Shown here piece by piece: positions 6,221 through 12,946 of a stretch of 17,657 bases of DNA. A program made the position numbers and the translations under genes. Below the pieces are notes generated by a model. The model was not told the origin of the DNA. It worked only from the letters and a program-made list of their open reading frames with translations, and did no database searches. The stretch's first letter is position 1, and the number at the start of each line of letters is the position of its first letter. Origin of the DNA: Proteobacteria bacterium UBA7447 (lineage in GTDB: Bacteria > Pseudomonadota > Gammaproteobacteria > Arenicellales > UBA868); assembly GCA_002477475.1 (NCBI GenBank), contig DLPX01000075.1, positions 1 to 17,657 on the forward strand, in the 5' to 3' direction.

Positions 6221-7390
6221 TCATCCGTGCAAGGTCGCGGCAGCTGTCTCGTCTTTTTCTTCTTTCTTATCTTGAAACCGTTCAGGCGCGAATGCTTCAT
6301 ATGGGATGTCTGAAGCCCGCCCCGAGATGAGAGTGGACATAATGTGTGCCGTTGCAGGCGCAATTCCAAAACCGTGTCCTGAAAACCCGGTGGCAATAAA
6401 TACGCCCCGCGCGCCTTGCGCTTCACCCAAAAAGGGAAGTCCATCAGGCGTCATATCAATCAAGCCCCCCCAGAACGACTCCATTGGCGTCGCCTTGAGT
6501 GCGGGACAGACTTCAAGACTTGCCTTCAGCACTTGATACACATCCTCTATGGAAGTGAGGGCGGTCGGATGACCAGCCACTTCAACCAGCCCGCGCGCTT
6601 TCGGCCGAACGCCGCTTGAGAGCCGATATCTTCCATCTCTTTCCTGTCGCAGGGTGACGCCTCCATCTGCAACACCGATCACCGGCTTAAGCGCGGGCTC
6701 TGCCGGTCGGGTTTGCACAACGGTCGCAAGAGCGGTTTGAATCGGAAGCCTAATCCCAAGCGGCCTGACGAGGCCCGTGATCCCAATTCCGCAGGCAAGA
6801 AGACAACTTTCCGAATGAATCGTTCGGCTGTTTGTTGAAAGACTCTTAAGTTGACCTTTCTCAACGTTGAGTGCCTCTACGGATTCGCCACAGGAGAACA
6901 CGGCGCCATGCCGCTCGGCAGCTTGCTGGTAGGCTGCGACAGCCGCTTTGGGGTCGGCGTGGCCGTCCGAGGGGCAGAAAGATGCCGCGAGAACCTGCTC
7001 TGAAATCTGAGGCGCAATGGATCGTATTTCCTCCGAACTCGTCAGCAGGGAAAGATTCAATCCCAAGGCTTGCTGAAACTCCACGAGCGCCGAGATCGAT
7101 TCTCTCTCTTTTTCTGATCGGGCAAGGCGCAGGTTGCCGTGCTGCAGGTATCCGGTTTCTGCCCCAAGTTCTTCATCGAGTGAGGACCACTTCTTGACGG
7201 AATACGTGGCGAGAGGCAGTTCTGACGAATCCCGCCCGGATTGACGAACACCGCCTAGCGTCCAACCTGATCCCATTGCCGCTGGATGGTACTTTTCCAG
7301 GACCTCAACTTTGAAACCCAGTTGTGCCAATTCGAAAGCGCTTGCGCATCCGCTTATGCCGGCGCCGACAACGACTACGTCTGGTGACAT
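6221..7390 (-). CDS. FAD-dependent oxidoreductase, DAO family
   Basis: A 389-residue flavoenzyme of the D-amino-acid-oxidase/glycine-sarcosine-oxidase type, which oxidises a C-N bond in an amine or amino acid to an imine. The N-terminal dinucleotide-binding motif VVVVGAGISGCASAFELAQL (5-24) carries GxGxxG at G9, G11 and G14, followed by an acidic strand end (VLEK). The C-terminal FAD-contact segment GVFIATGFSGHGFGIAPATA is well conserved, as is WGGLIDMTPDGLPFLG before it. ATG at 7390 is preferred over a TTG seven codons upstream because GGAG precedes it. The last 20 residues are lysine- and glutamate-rich and look like a disordered tail. It is divergent from a small cupin across 133 bases with a palindrome. 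The substrate is unknown; a sarcosine-, proline- or N-alkyl-amino-acid-type substrate is likely from the family. Confidence 0.88.
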   Translation of the reverse strand: MSPDVVVVGAGISGCASAFELAQLGFKVEVLEKYHPAAMGSGWTLGGVRQSGRDSSELPLATYSVKKWSSLDEELGAETGYLQHGNLRLARSEKERESISALVEFQQALGLNLSLLTSSEEIRSIAPQISEQVLAASFCPSDGHADPKAAVAAYQQAAERHGAVFSCGESVEALNVEKGQLKSLSTNSRTIHSESCLLACGIGITGLVRPLGIRLPIQTALATVVQTRPAEPALKPVIGVADGGVTLRQERDGRYRLSSGVRPKARGLVEVAGHPTALTSIEDVYQVLKASLEVCPALKATPMESFWGGLIDMTPDGLPFLGEAQGARGVFIATGFSGHGFGIAPATAHIMSTLISGRASDIPYEAFAPERFQDKKEEKDETAAATLHG

Positions 7391-7435
7391 GAGGTTGATA
7401 TCTCCAATCAACGACCAAAAAGTTGCATTTCAGGC

Positions 7436-7457
7436 ATAGAATTCACGATGATTCTAT
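7436..7457. promoter_or_regulatory. Operator-like palindrome ATAGAAT-N8-ATTCTAT
   Basis: Perfect 7-bp half-sites, ATAGAAT (7436-7442) and ATTCTAT (7451-7457), are separated by 8 bases, so their centres are 15 bases apart, about one and a half helical turns. The site lies near the middle of the 133-base divergent region between the FAD oxidoreductase and the cupin. It has no T-run and is not placed as a terminator, so a dimeric-regulator site is the most economical reading. No regulator gene is present in the window to pair with it. Confidence 0.5.
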
Positions 7458-7523
7458 CCACATCCTGACCTCATGGGAAAGAGCGGATTTTGGACAAATA
7501 CGAAAGAGAAAGGACCTGCAAAA

Positions 7524-7811
7524 ATGGAACGAACGGCTGCTGTCGCAACGATGTTAATTGATAACGACCGGGTGAGGGTGACACGTTTTGATTTCACTCC
7601 TGGCGCGGAGACCACTTGGCATCGTCATGACCACGATTACGTAATCACAGCGATCACGGATCTCAATATGCGTCTTGAAGAGCCGGGCAACACCGAGCGC
7701 GAAGTGACTGTTACCGCTGGAGAGGCGTACTTTCGCAATGTAGGCGTGGAGCACAATGTCATCAACGTGGGGTCCGAACCCATGTCGTTTGTCGAAGTGG
7801 AGCTCAAGTAG
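7524..7811 (+). CDS. Small single-domain cupin protein
   Basis: A 95-residue one-domain cupin. Motif 1 is PGAETTWHRHDHDYVI (26-41), with candidate metal ligands H33, H35 and H37. Motif 2 is AYFRNVGVEHNVINVG (68-83), with H77. The glutamate usual after HxH is not obvious, so the metal site may be three-histidine. ATG at 7524 was chosen because AAAGGA lies at 7509-7514, nine bases upstream; an in-frame ATG at 7473 lacks a site and would add unconserved residues. It is monocistronic, divergent from the FAD oxidoreductase and convergent with the MFS gene. Small cupins of this size can be isomerases, dioxygenase-like enzymes or ligand sensors. I cannot tell which. Confidence 0.85.
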   Translation: MERTAAVATMLIDNDRVRVTRFDFTPGAETTWHRHDHDYVITAITDLNMRLEEPGNTEREVTVTAGEAYFRNVGVEHNVINVGSEPMSFVEVELK

Positions 7812-7833
7812 ATCCCGCTGCCGCGGCTGAGTG

Positions 7834-7850
7834 GGCATCGCAAAGATGCT
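7834..7850. terminator. Possible hairpin between convergent cupin and MFS genes
   Basis: GCATC (7835-7839) and GATGC (7845-7849) form a 5-bp stem around GCAAA, extendable by a G-U pair on the plus strand. It lies in the 38-base gap between two convergent genes, where a shared terminator is expected. No T-run follows on either strand, so intrinsic termination is doubtful. Confidence 0.3.
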
Positions 7851-9142
7851 TAAGCGGGAGTTGCACGAGACCTTTTGATGGTGGTGTAGCGTCTGGGCGC
7901 TGCGAGAAAAAAGCAGACAAACGAGATAACAAAACTCAAGCCAGCAAAAAGAAAAGAATATCGATAGGTGCCGGAGATATCAAACAGCACGCCGCCCAAC
8001 CACGGACCGAAAGCGCCACCAAAGCCCATGCCTGCAGTGACAATGCCGCAGAAGAGTCCGAAGTGTCGGCCATAAAAAATGTCTGCTACACCGACGAAAA
8101 CGCAGACCGCAAAAAGTCCGGCACCAATGCCGAATAACACTGAAAAAGTGTAAAGGGGAACGACACCTGATCCGGGCCCAAGGAACATGAGAATCACCGT
8201 TGCCAAACCGGTACATACTGATGCCACGAAGATGGTGGCCTCCCTGCCGATCACGTCTGATATGAATGAACTCGCCTGGCCGATCACCATAAAGAGTCCG
8301 AAGACTGCAGTGGTGGAGGCAGCGATCGTAGAGGAATACCCCGCATCGATCGCAAACTTAACCTGGTGCGCCAGTATCAGATAGCAACCGGTTCCCCAGA
8401 AGAGCATATTTGAAACAAAGAGCAGCCAGAGAGGCCGGCTTTTGAGACCTGATTCACGCGTCCATTTTTCTTCTGTGGTGCAGTCCGCCTCAGGGGCTTC
8501 TGTATTTCCTGACTTGGACGTATCGTCAGTTGATCCGACAGCGCGCAGGCCATGGTCCCTTGGCGAGAACGTATACCCGAGTAAGACAATGGGCAGGAGC
8601 ACTGCGATGGTAAGTGACCCCATGATGACATACGCCGTACGCCAACCGAAACCCTCAATGATTGACTCCATCATAAAGACGAATACGAAACTGAGTCCGC
8701 CGCCGGTCTGAGCCAAACCCAAGGCCATGCCACGCCTTTGTGCAAACCAGTTCATGATGGTGGGGTTGAGAATGGGGGAGCCCGCACAGGCTAGTCCCAC
8801 CGGAGCGAGTGCCCCGAACAGCAAATAGAAATGCCATAAGCGGGTAGCGTACGAGCATGCCGCCGCCGCCAATCCCAGCACCATCACGCCAATGAGCAAA
8901 AGCAGCTTTGTAGAGCCCCTGCTGGATAGTAACCCCGCAATCGGGGCGCATATCCCGTAGACCAAAAGATGCAGCGAGAACATGAATGCCGTGTCGCCCC
9001 GGCTCCAAGCGTATTCATTCAGAATGAATGGGAAAAACACTGGGAATGAGTGCCTTACCCCGTAGGCCAGCAGCATCACCATAAAACTCACTACCAGGAT
9101 GAGAGTGGCAGCAAAAAGAATTGGTCTTGGGCTTTGCGACAT
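7850..9142 (-). CDS. MFS transporter (monocarboxylate/oxalate-formate type)
   Basis: A 430-residue inner-membrane transporter with about 12 hydrophobic helices. Family cues are YGVRHSFPVFFPFILNEY after helix 1, the short loop SRGSTK between helices 2 and 3, the conserved NWFAQRRGMALGLAQTGGGL segment around helix 4-5, a hydrophilic central loop rich in E, T and D, and GIGAGLFAVCVFVGVADIF in the second half. This arrangement is that of MFS proteins related to the oxalate/formate and monocarboxylate porters, which carry organic acids and some amino-acid derivatives. ATG at 9142 is preferred over a TTG 15 codons upstream that would add a non-hydrophobic leader. A TATACT hexamer (9192-9187, minus strand) is a plausible -10. 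It is divergent from the ectoine-hydrolase-like gene, suggesting that it moves the substrate or a product of that pathway. Confidence 0.88.
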   Translation of the reverse strand: MSQSPRPILFAATLILVVSFMVMLLAYGVRHSFPVFFPFILNEYAWSRGDTAFMFSLHLLVYGICAPIAGLLSSRGSTKLLLLIGVMVLGLAAAACSYATRLWHFYLLFGALAPVGLACAGSPILNPTIMNWFAQRRGMALGLAQTGGGLSFVFVFMMESIIEGFGWRTAYVIMGSLTIAVLLPIVLLGYTFSPRDHGLRAVGSTDDTSKSGNTEAPEADCTTEEKWTRESGLKSRPLWLLFVSNMLFWGTGCYLILAHQVKFAIDAGYSSTIAASTTAVFGLFMVIGQASSFISDVIGREATIFVASVCTGLATVILMFLGPGSGVVPLYTFSVLFGIGAGLFAVCVFVGVADIFYGRHFGLFCGIVTAGMGFGGAFGPWLGGVLFDISGTYRYSFLFAGLSFVISFVCFFLAAPRRYTTIKRSRATPA

Positions 9143-9186
9143 GCTCGCGAGGAAATCAATTTGACGGAGAGTACATTGCGCGCGCA

Positions 9187-9192
9187 AGTATA
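9187..9192 (-). promoter_or_regulatory. Candidate -10 box of the MFS gene
   Basis: TATACT on the minus strand matches the consensus TATAAT at five of six positions and lies 45 bases upstream of the chosen ATG. No clear -35 hexamer stands at 16-18 bases, so an activator may be needed or the match may be chance. Confidence 0.3.
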
Positions 9193-9198
9193 GTCCCT

Positions 9199-9260
9199 CA
9201 GATTAGCCTTAGAGCAGTCTTGCGCGTATAGTGAGAGTTGTGGGCTTGGCAGATTAACCT
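9199..9260. repeat. Direct repeat CAGATTARCCT in the MFS/doeA divergent region
   Basis: CAGATTAGCCT (9199-9209) and CAGATTAACCT (9250-9260) differ at one base and start 51 bases apart, close to five helical turns. Both lie in the 167-base region between divergent genes, an arrangement typical of two regulator sites on the same DNA face. The second copy overlaps the hairpin at 9243-9274. Confidence 0.4.
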
Positions 9261-9274
9261 GTCTGCCCCAAGCC
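9243..9274. promoter_or_regulatory. Imperfect hairpin upstream of the doeA-like gene
   Basis: GGCTTGG (9243-9249) pairs with CCAAGCC (9268-9274), and CAGA (9250-9253) with TCTG (9262-9265), leaving a CC bulge and an 8-base loop: 11 base pairs in all. It has no following T-run and is far from any gene end, so it is more likely an operator or an mRNA leader structure than a terminator. Confidence 0.4.
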
Positions 9275-9309
9275 AAAATCAAATACAAACCGCCTTATAG
9301 AACTCAGTC

Positions 9310-10479
9310 ATGAATCCTGCTTTTGAATTACCGGAGTATGAGCGCCGCCTGGAAAAAGTGCGTAGTGCGATGTCAGAGAAAAACCTGGACGCGCTGGTTA
9401 TTGGGGATCCGGCTAATATGAACTGGCTGACCGGTTTTGACGCCTGGTCTTTTTATGTGCCCCAGGTCATGTTGGTGCTGCATGATCATCCGCCAGTCTG
9501 GCTGGGACGACAGATGGATGCAGGCTCAGTGGCACTGACAACCCATCTTGGCGCTGATAGCGTCCGCCCCTATGCGGAGGACCTGGTTCAGCGCGACGGT
9601 GTTCATCCGATGGAGGCGATCGCAAAGTCGATCGCCAGTTTTCATTTAGAGGGAAAGTGTATTGGCTTTGAAAGCGATACCTACTTTTTCTCTTTTAAAG
9701 CGGTTGAGCGTATGCAGGCGAAGCTGTCTAGCTCAACCTGGGTGGATGCAGATTTGCTCGTCAACTGGTGTCGTGCAGTCAAGAGCGATGTCGAGATCGA
9801 GGTCATGCGTAGTGCTGCGAAAATTGCCAGCCATGTCATGACCGTCGCCTGCGAACACATTTCTCCCGGGATGCGCCAGTGCGATCTCGTTGCAAAAGTC
9901 CTGTCAGCCCAAGTGAGCGGTGTACCGGGAGTTGGAGGCGATACGACCGCGCTTTGTCCTTTGATCCTCGCAGGGGAAGCTGCCGCCACGGCCCACCCGA
10001 TGTGGACCGCTGCACGTTTTGAGGCGGATCAGACGGTGGCGCTGGAACTTGGCGGCGCCTGTCAGCGCTATAACGCGGGTTTGGCACGGACAGTGCAGTT
10101 AGGCAAGGGCCCTCAAAAAGTCTTTGACACGGCAAAGGCCGTTACCGAAGGTCTCGAGGCAGTGTTACAGACCATTAGGCCGGGGATTTTTGCAGGCGAT
10201 GTGCACCGGGCCTGGCAGGCCGTGCTGGATCGCTATGGCCTCAATAAGGAAAGCCGGATCGGTTACAGCATTGGGGTTGGCTATTCGCCGGATTGGGGAG
10301 AGCACACCGTCAGTCTGCGCGCCGGGGAATCTACCGTTCTTGAAAAGAACATGACTCTGCATGTGATGCTCGGCATGTGGATGGATGGATGGGGGATCGA
10401 ATTCAGCGAGACGGTTGCTGTGACAGACTCCGGCTGCGAAAGTCTGACGCAGTTTGCTCGAGAGGTGATTTCGGTTTAA
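9310..10479 (+). CDS. doeA: Ectoine hydrolase-like M24-fold protein (DoeA/EutD)
   Basis: A 389-residue pita-bread-fold (M24) protein closely resembling ectoine hydrolase DoeA/EutD, which opens the ectoine ring to N-acetyl-2,4-diaminobutyrate. The N-terminal domain has the signature DPANMNWLTGFDAWSFYVPQ (33-52) and GRQMDA (66-71). In the C-terminal domain the metal ligands of true aminopeptidases are changed: E246 and N255 occupy the first two aspartate positions (ELGGACQRYNAGLARTV), and GYSIGVGY (318-325) replaces the GHGIG histidine motif. H229 (AHPMW) is retained as a candidate catalytic residue, so it is creatinase-like and probably metal-free. This loss supports a non-peptidase role. No ribosome-binding site precedes ATG 9310, and a TATAGA at 9296-9301 is close enough for a leaderless mRNA. 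A strong terminator follows at 10523. Ectoine itself is the likely substrate, but a related cyclic amidine is possible. Confidence 0.88.
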   Translation: MNPAFELPEYERRLEKVRSAMSEKNLDALVIGDPANMNWLTGFDAWSFYVPQVMLVLHDHPPVWLGRQMDAGSVALTTHLGADSVRPYAEDLVQRDGVHPMEAIAKSIASFHLEGKCIGFESDTYFFSFKAVERMQAKLSSSTWVDADLLVNWCRAVKSDVEIEVMRSAAKIASHVMTVACEHISPGMRQCDLVAKVLSAQVSGVPGVGGDTTALCPLILAGEAAATAHPMWTAARFEADQTVALELGGACQRYNAGLARTVQLGKGPQKVFDTAKAVTEGLEAVLQTIRPGIFAGDVHRAWQAVLDRYGLNKESRIGYSIGVGYSPDWGEHTVSLRAGESTVLEKNMTLHVMLGMWMDGWGIEFSETVAVTDSGCESLTQFAREVISV

Positions 10480-10522
10480 CTCAAGTTTTTTGCCGGCCTG
10501 AAGTCAATCGCATTGGGCACAA

Positions 10523-10556
10523 AAAAGAAAACCCCGCCAGAGCGGGGTTTTCTTTT
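10523..10556. terminator. Strong bidirectional intrinsic terminator
   Basis: A perfect stem GAAAACCCCGC (10527-10537) / GCGGGGTTTTC (10542-10552) with loop CAGA is flanked by an A-run on the left and a T-run on the right (AAAAG/CTTTT extends the pairing). It works as an intrinsic terminator on both strands. It lies between the doeA-like gene and the convergent membrane-protein gene and should end both transcripts. Confidence 0.93.
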
Positions 10557-10586
10557 GGCGCATTTGCGCTCTCTAGCTTGTTTTGT

Positions 10587-10976
10587 TCAGGTCTTGGAGC
10601 GAATTCGCGACCAGCCGAACAGCAGCAGGGCAGTAAGCACGGTGACGATAATGGCGTCGTCCATAACGGACACCTCCAGTGTGCCCATTAACTCCTGATG
10701 CCAAAGATTAAGGAAGATCCCGATTTGGGCGATGACCAGCGCCATAAAGAACGCGCTAGTGCCTGCCGGGCCACTGATAAATGTCCGGATTAGGACAACA
10801 ACGATCCCAAGCCATGTGAATCCGAGCACTCTGGCAAGACCAATAGCCTCTATCCCAATCCCATTTTCAGCTAACCAGGCTTCGGTCATGAAGATTAATT
10901 GGAAGACATAAAAGATGCCCCCCAGTGTGAACAGAATCATAGCGATTGCAGCGGGTGTATCTTCGTACTTCGACAT
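10587..10976 (-). CDS. Four-helix membrane protein of unknown function
   Basis: A 129-residue inner-membrane protein that I do not recognise. Four hydrophobic helices are visible at about 9-30, 44-65, 73-93 and 105-123, with a short charged N-terminus (MSKYEDTP) and a basic C-terminal end (GWSRIRSKT), which puts the C-terminus in the cytoplasm by the positive-inside rule. NLWHQELMG between helices 3 and 4 and FISGPAGTSAFF between helices 2 and 3 are the most polar loops. ATG at 10976 was chosen because AGGGGTT precedes it; an upstream TTG-type start would add a basic leader with no support. It is monocistronic, with its end at the bidirectional terminator. It shares a 201-base divergent region with the small alpha/beta-barrel-like gene. 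Confidence 0.75.
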   Translation of the reverse strand: MSKYEDTPAAIAMILFTLGGIFYVFQLIFMTEAWLAENGIGIEAIGLARVLGFTWLGIVVVLIRTFISGPAGTSAFFMALVIAQIGIFLNLWHQELMGTLEVSVMDDAIIVTVLTALLLFGWSRIRSKT

Positions 10977-11177
10977 AGGTCTAACCCCTTTTGTCTTGTG
11001 GAAGGATCCTAATAATAGTCGATATTTAAATGAACTACTGAGATCGAATATCCAAAAAACACCATAAATCATAGATTTAAGGGACCCATAAAATAAAAGG
11101 AAGAAAATGTGGTTAAGTTAGACGGCTGGCCCGACCTATGGGTCAATTATTCGACTATGAACCTGGAGGAGTTTCAG
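10977..11177. promoter_or_regulatory. AT-rich divergent intergenic region
   Basis: This 201-base region lies between two divergent small genes and must hold both promoters. It is AT-rich around 11010-11105, but no hexamer pair is good enough to name. No small gene or strong hairpin was seen. Confidence 0.35.
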
Positions 11178-11462
11178 ATGGCTATTTACAGAATCACGAG
11201 ATTTACCAGCTCAGACATGGAGAACGCGATGGCGAAGGCAGAGGAGGCCCGCGAAGAAGTCTCGGCGGTCGGCGCGGAGCTGATCGATCTTGCAGCCGAT
11301 GCAGATGGCAATGGCGTTGTCGTGGCGAAATATCCTGATGCCGCTACCATGGAGGCGGCAACCGCCACTGCACAAAAAGTTTTCGGTCAAATGGTTGCAG
11401 AGGGGCTTATGGATGGAGATTCCATCAGCATCTGGACAGGCGAAGTTGGCGTCTCGATGTAA
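11178..11462 (+). CDS. Small protein, probable dimeric alpha/beta-barrel fold
   Basis: A 94-residue protein that starts MAIYRITRF and has a beta-alpha-beta-like layout: strand 2-8, an Ala/Glu-rich helix 12-32, strand ELIDLAAD (34-41), strand GVVVAKYPD (46-54), a second Ala-rich helix (56-76) and a final strand DSISIWTGEV. This is the pattern of dimeric ferredoxin-like small proteins (the ABM, Dabb and stress-responsive superfamily), which act as monooxygenases, lyases or binding proteins. Specific catalytic residues are not evident. GGAGGAG just upstream fixes ATG 11178; a longer upstream frame is not supported. It lies 60 bases before the methyltransferase on the same strand and may share its promoter. 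Confidence 0.75.
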   Translation: MAIYRITRFTSSDMENAMAKAEEAREEVSAVGAELIDLAADADGNGVVVAKYPDAATMEAATATAQKVFGQMVAEGLMDGDSISIWTGEVGVSM

Positions 11463-11522
11463 GTATTCATTGGTCTGGCGATGACTAGTGTCTGAAAAGT
11501 TAAGTAAGGTTTAGGAGGGTTC

Positions 11523-12386
11523 ATGAGTAACGATGTTGTTATTGAAGCGTGGAACACTGTTCTGTTTGAAAAATTCTCCCGATTCAAGTTTCTTTTTGTC
11601 GAAGGCTATGCCTCCATTAGCCAGGCCGTTTTCCATCGTCAACCGTTTCCAGACGGCTCATCTGTACTCGATGTAGGTTGTGGTTTTGGCGACTGCACGA
11701 TCGCTATTGCCAGATCTATCGGCGACGCGGGTGTAGCGAGCGGAGTCGACTGCGCAAGCAATTTCATTGGCGAATGTCGTAAGAGCGCAGCCGAGGAGCA
11801 GGTGGATAACGCCCAGTTTTTTGTTGCGGACGTGGAAAGAGAAGACCTTGGTGGGCCGTATGACTATGCCTTTGCCCGTTTTGGGACTATGTTCTTTAAC
11901 TTGCCCGGGCTAGCGATGAAGAATATTCGTTCTTCGCTAAAGCCCGGGGGCAGTTTTACCCAAGTGGTGTGGCGTAAGCGAGAAGACAATCCGTGGCTGC
12001 ACGATGCTGAGAAATGCGTGCGCGAGATCGTGCCGGTGGTTTCTCATGATGAGACAAATGAAGTGCACTGTGGTCCCGGTCCGTTCTCAATGGCGGGGGC
12101 AGACTTGGTCAGTGATATGTTGCAGTCTGTTGGGTTTCAGAATGTTCAGTTTGAAAGATTTGACAGCGATATCTGTATCGGACGTTCATTGGGTGAGGCG
12201 ATTGAGTTTGCTCTGGAATTGGGCCCGGCTGGAGAGATCATACGCCTAGCTGGAGAAACTGGGCAAAAACTAAGAGGGGAGGTTTCTGTGGCATTGCGGG
12301 ACGTCGTTTCGCGATACGCTCGTGAAGACGGAAGTGTCTGGGCCCCGTCAAGCGCATGGTTTGTTACCGCGCATAACCCGGAATAA
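11523..12386 (+). CDS. Class I SAM-dependent methyltransferase
   Basis: A 287-residue Rossmann-fold methyltransferase. Motif I is VLDVGCGFG (48-56), the acidic residue after strand 2 lies in SGVDCAS (73-79), D103 (FVADVE) is motif III-like, YDYAFARFGTMFF (113-125) is motif IV, and SSLKPGGSFTQVVW (137-150) is the post-motif segment. It belongs with the UbiE/Methyltransf_25-type small-molecule enzymes; the acceptor is unknown. GGAGGG at 11515-11520 gives a strong ribosome-binding site for ATG 11523. It is preceded by the small alpha/beta-barrel-like gene and is convergent with a YdhR-like gene, both of which belong to folds that include monooxygenases. A tailoring role on a small metabolite is conceivable but not shown. 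Confidence 0.88.
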   Translation: MSNDVVIEAWNTVLFEKFSRFKFLFVEGYASISQAVFHRQPFPDGSSVLDVGCGFGDCTIAIARSIGDAGVASGVDCASNFIGECRKSAAEEQVDNAQFFVADVEREDLGGPYDYAFARFGTMFFNLPGLAMKNIRSSLKPGGSFTQVVWRKREDNPWLHDAEKCVREIVPVVSHDETNEVHCGPGPFSMAGADLVSDMLQSVGFQNVQFERFDSDICIGRSLGEAIEFALELGPAGEIIRLAGETGQKLRGEVSVALRDVVSRYAREDGSVWAPSSAWFVTAHNPE

Positions 12387-12482
12387 ATCATTCCAGGGTC
12401 GGTTCTGTTTTGTCAGGGCTTCAGCATCGCTTGCGTATTTTTGTCACGCAGTCTTTCAGCTGAGACCCAAGAGGTGGACTCG

Positions 12483-12785
12483 TTACATTCCACGTGTGAC
12501 CCGGGTTGGTCCTTCGATAACCCCAAAATCTTTCGAACTGACGTTCGCGAGTGCGGGATTGTCTCCCATGGCGGCGAAAAGTTCTGACCCAATAAACGCT
12601 TCGTAGGCATCTTTAGATTCAAACATATACACACCACCGAAAGTGTTGGTGTCATCATTCGCCAGCCAATGCTTGGAGATGAGGCCCGGAACATCAGCAA
12701 ACGTCTGTGCCAGATCGTCGCAGACCTGTTCGTATTCGCTTCGGCTGATGCCCTCTAGATTAAAGTTAATGATCTGAATATGCAT
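12483..12785 (-). CDS. YdhR-like putative monooxygenase
   Basis: A 100-residue protein of the YdhR family (dimeric ferredoxin-like alpha/beta barrel). The signature region VPGLISKHWLAND (32-44) followed by FGGVYMFESKDAYEAFIGSE (49-68) matches the E. coli YdhR pattern of PGFLWKVW followed by GGIYLF. Members are labelled putative monooxygenases from structural similarity to ActVA-Orf6 and LsrG-type proteins, not from demonstrated activity. GGAGGA just upstream decides ATG 12785; the frame continues about 63 codons upstream but that part has no support. It is convergent with the methyltransferase and divergent from the agmatine-deiminase-like gene. Confidence 0.85.
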   Translation of the reverse strand: MHIQIINFNLEGISRSEYEQVCDDLAQTFADVPGLISKHWLANDDTNTFGGVYMFESKDAYEAFIGSELFAAMGDNPALANVSSKDFGVIEGPTRVTRGM

Positions 12786-12946
12786 GCTCTGTCCTCCGTA
12801 AATGATCCTACAGGCGCTTTCAAGCGTAGCACACCAAAGTGGCGCTGTATCGTCGGATTCGCCAGCTTTTGACTGCCCAACACGGACCTGTTTCCAGAAG
12901 TATCGTCTTATCAAGGCCGTGGAATCCTTTTGGGTAGAGTGTGCAG
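12786..12946. promoter_or_regulatory. Divergent region, ydhR-like / deiminase
   Basis: These 161 bases lie between divergent genes and must carry both promoters. I see no clear promoter pair or palindrome beyond short ones that could be chance. Confidence 0.3.

Noticed and set aside
7391..7411. Upstream TTG start of the FAD oxidoreductase
   Set aside because: The extra seven residues precede the normal family start and would include the GGAG site used by ATG 7390.
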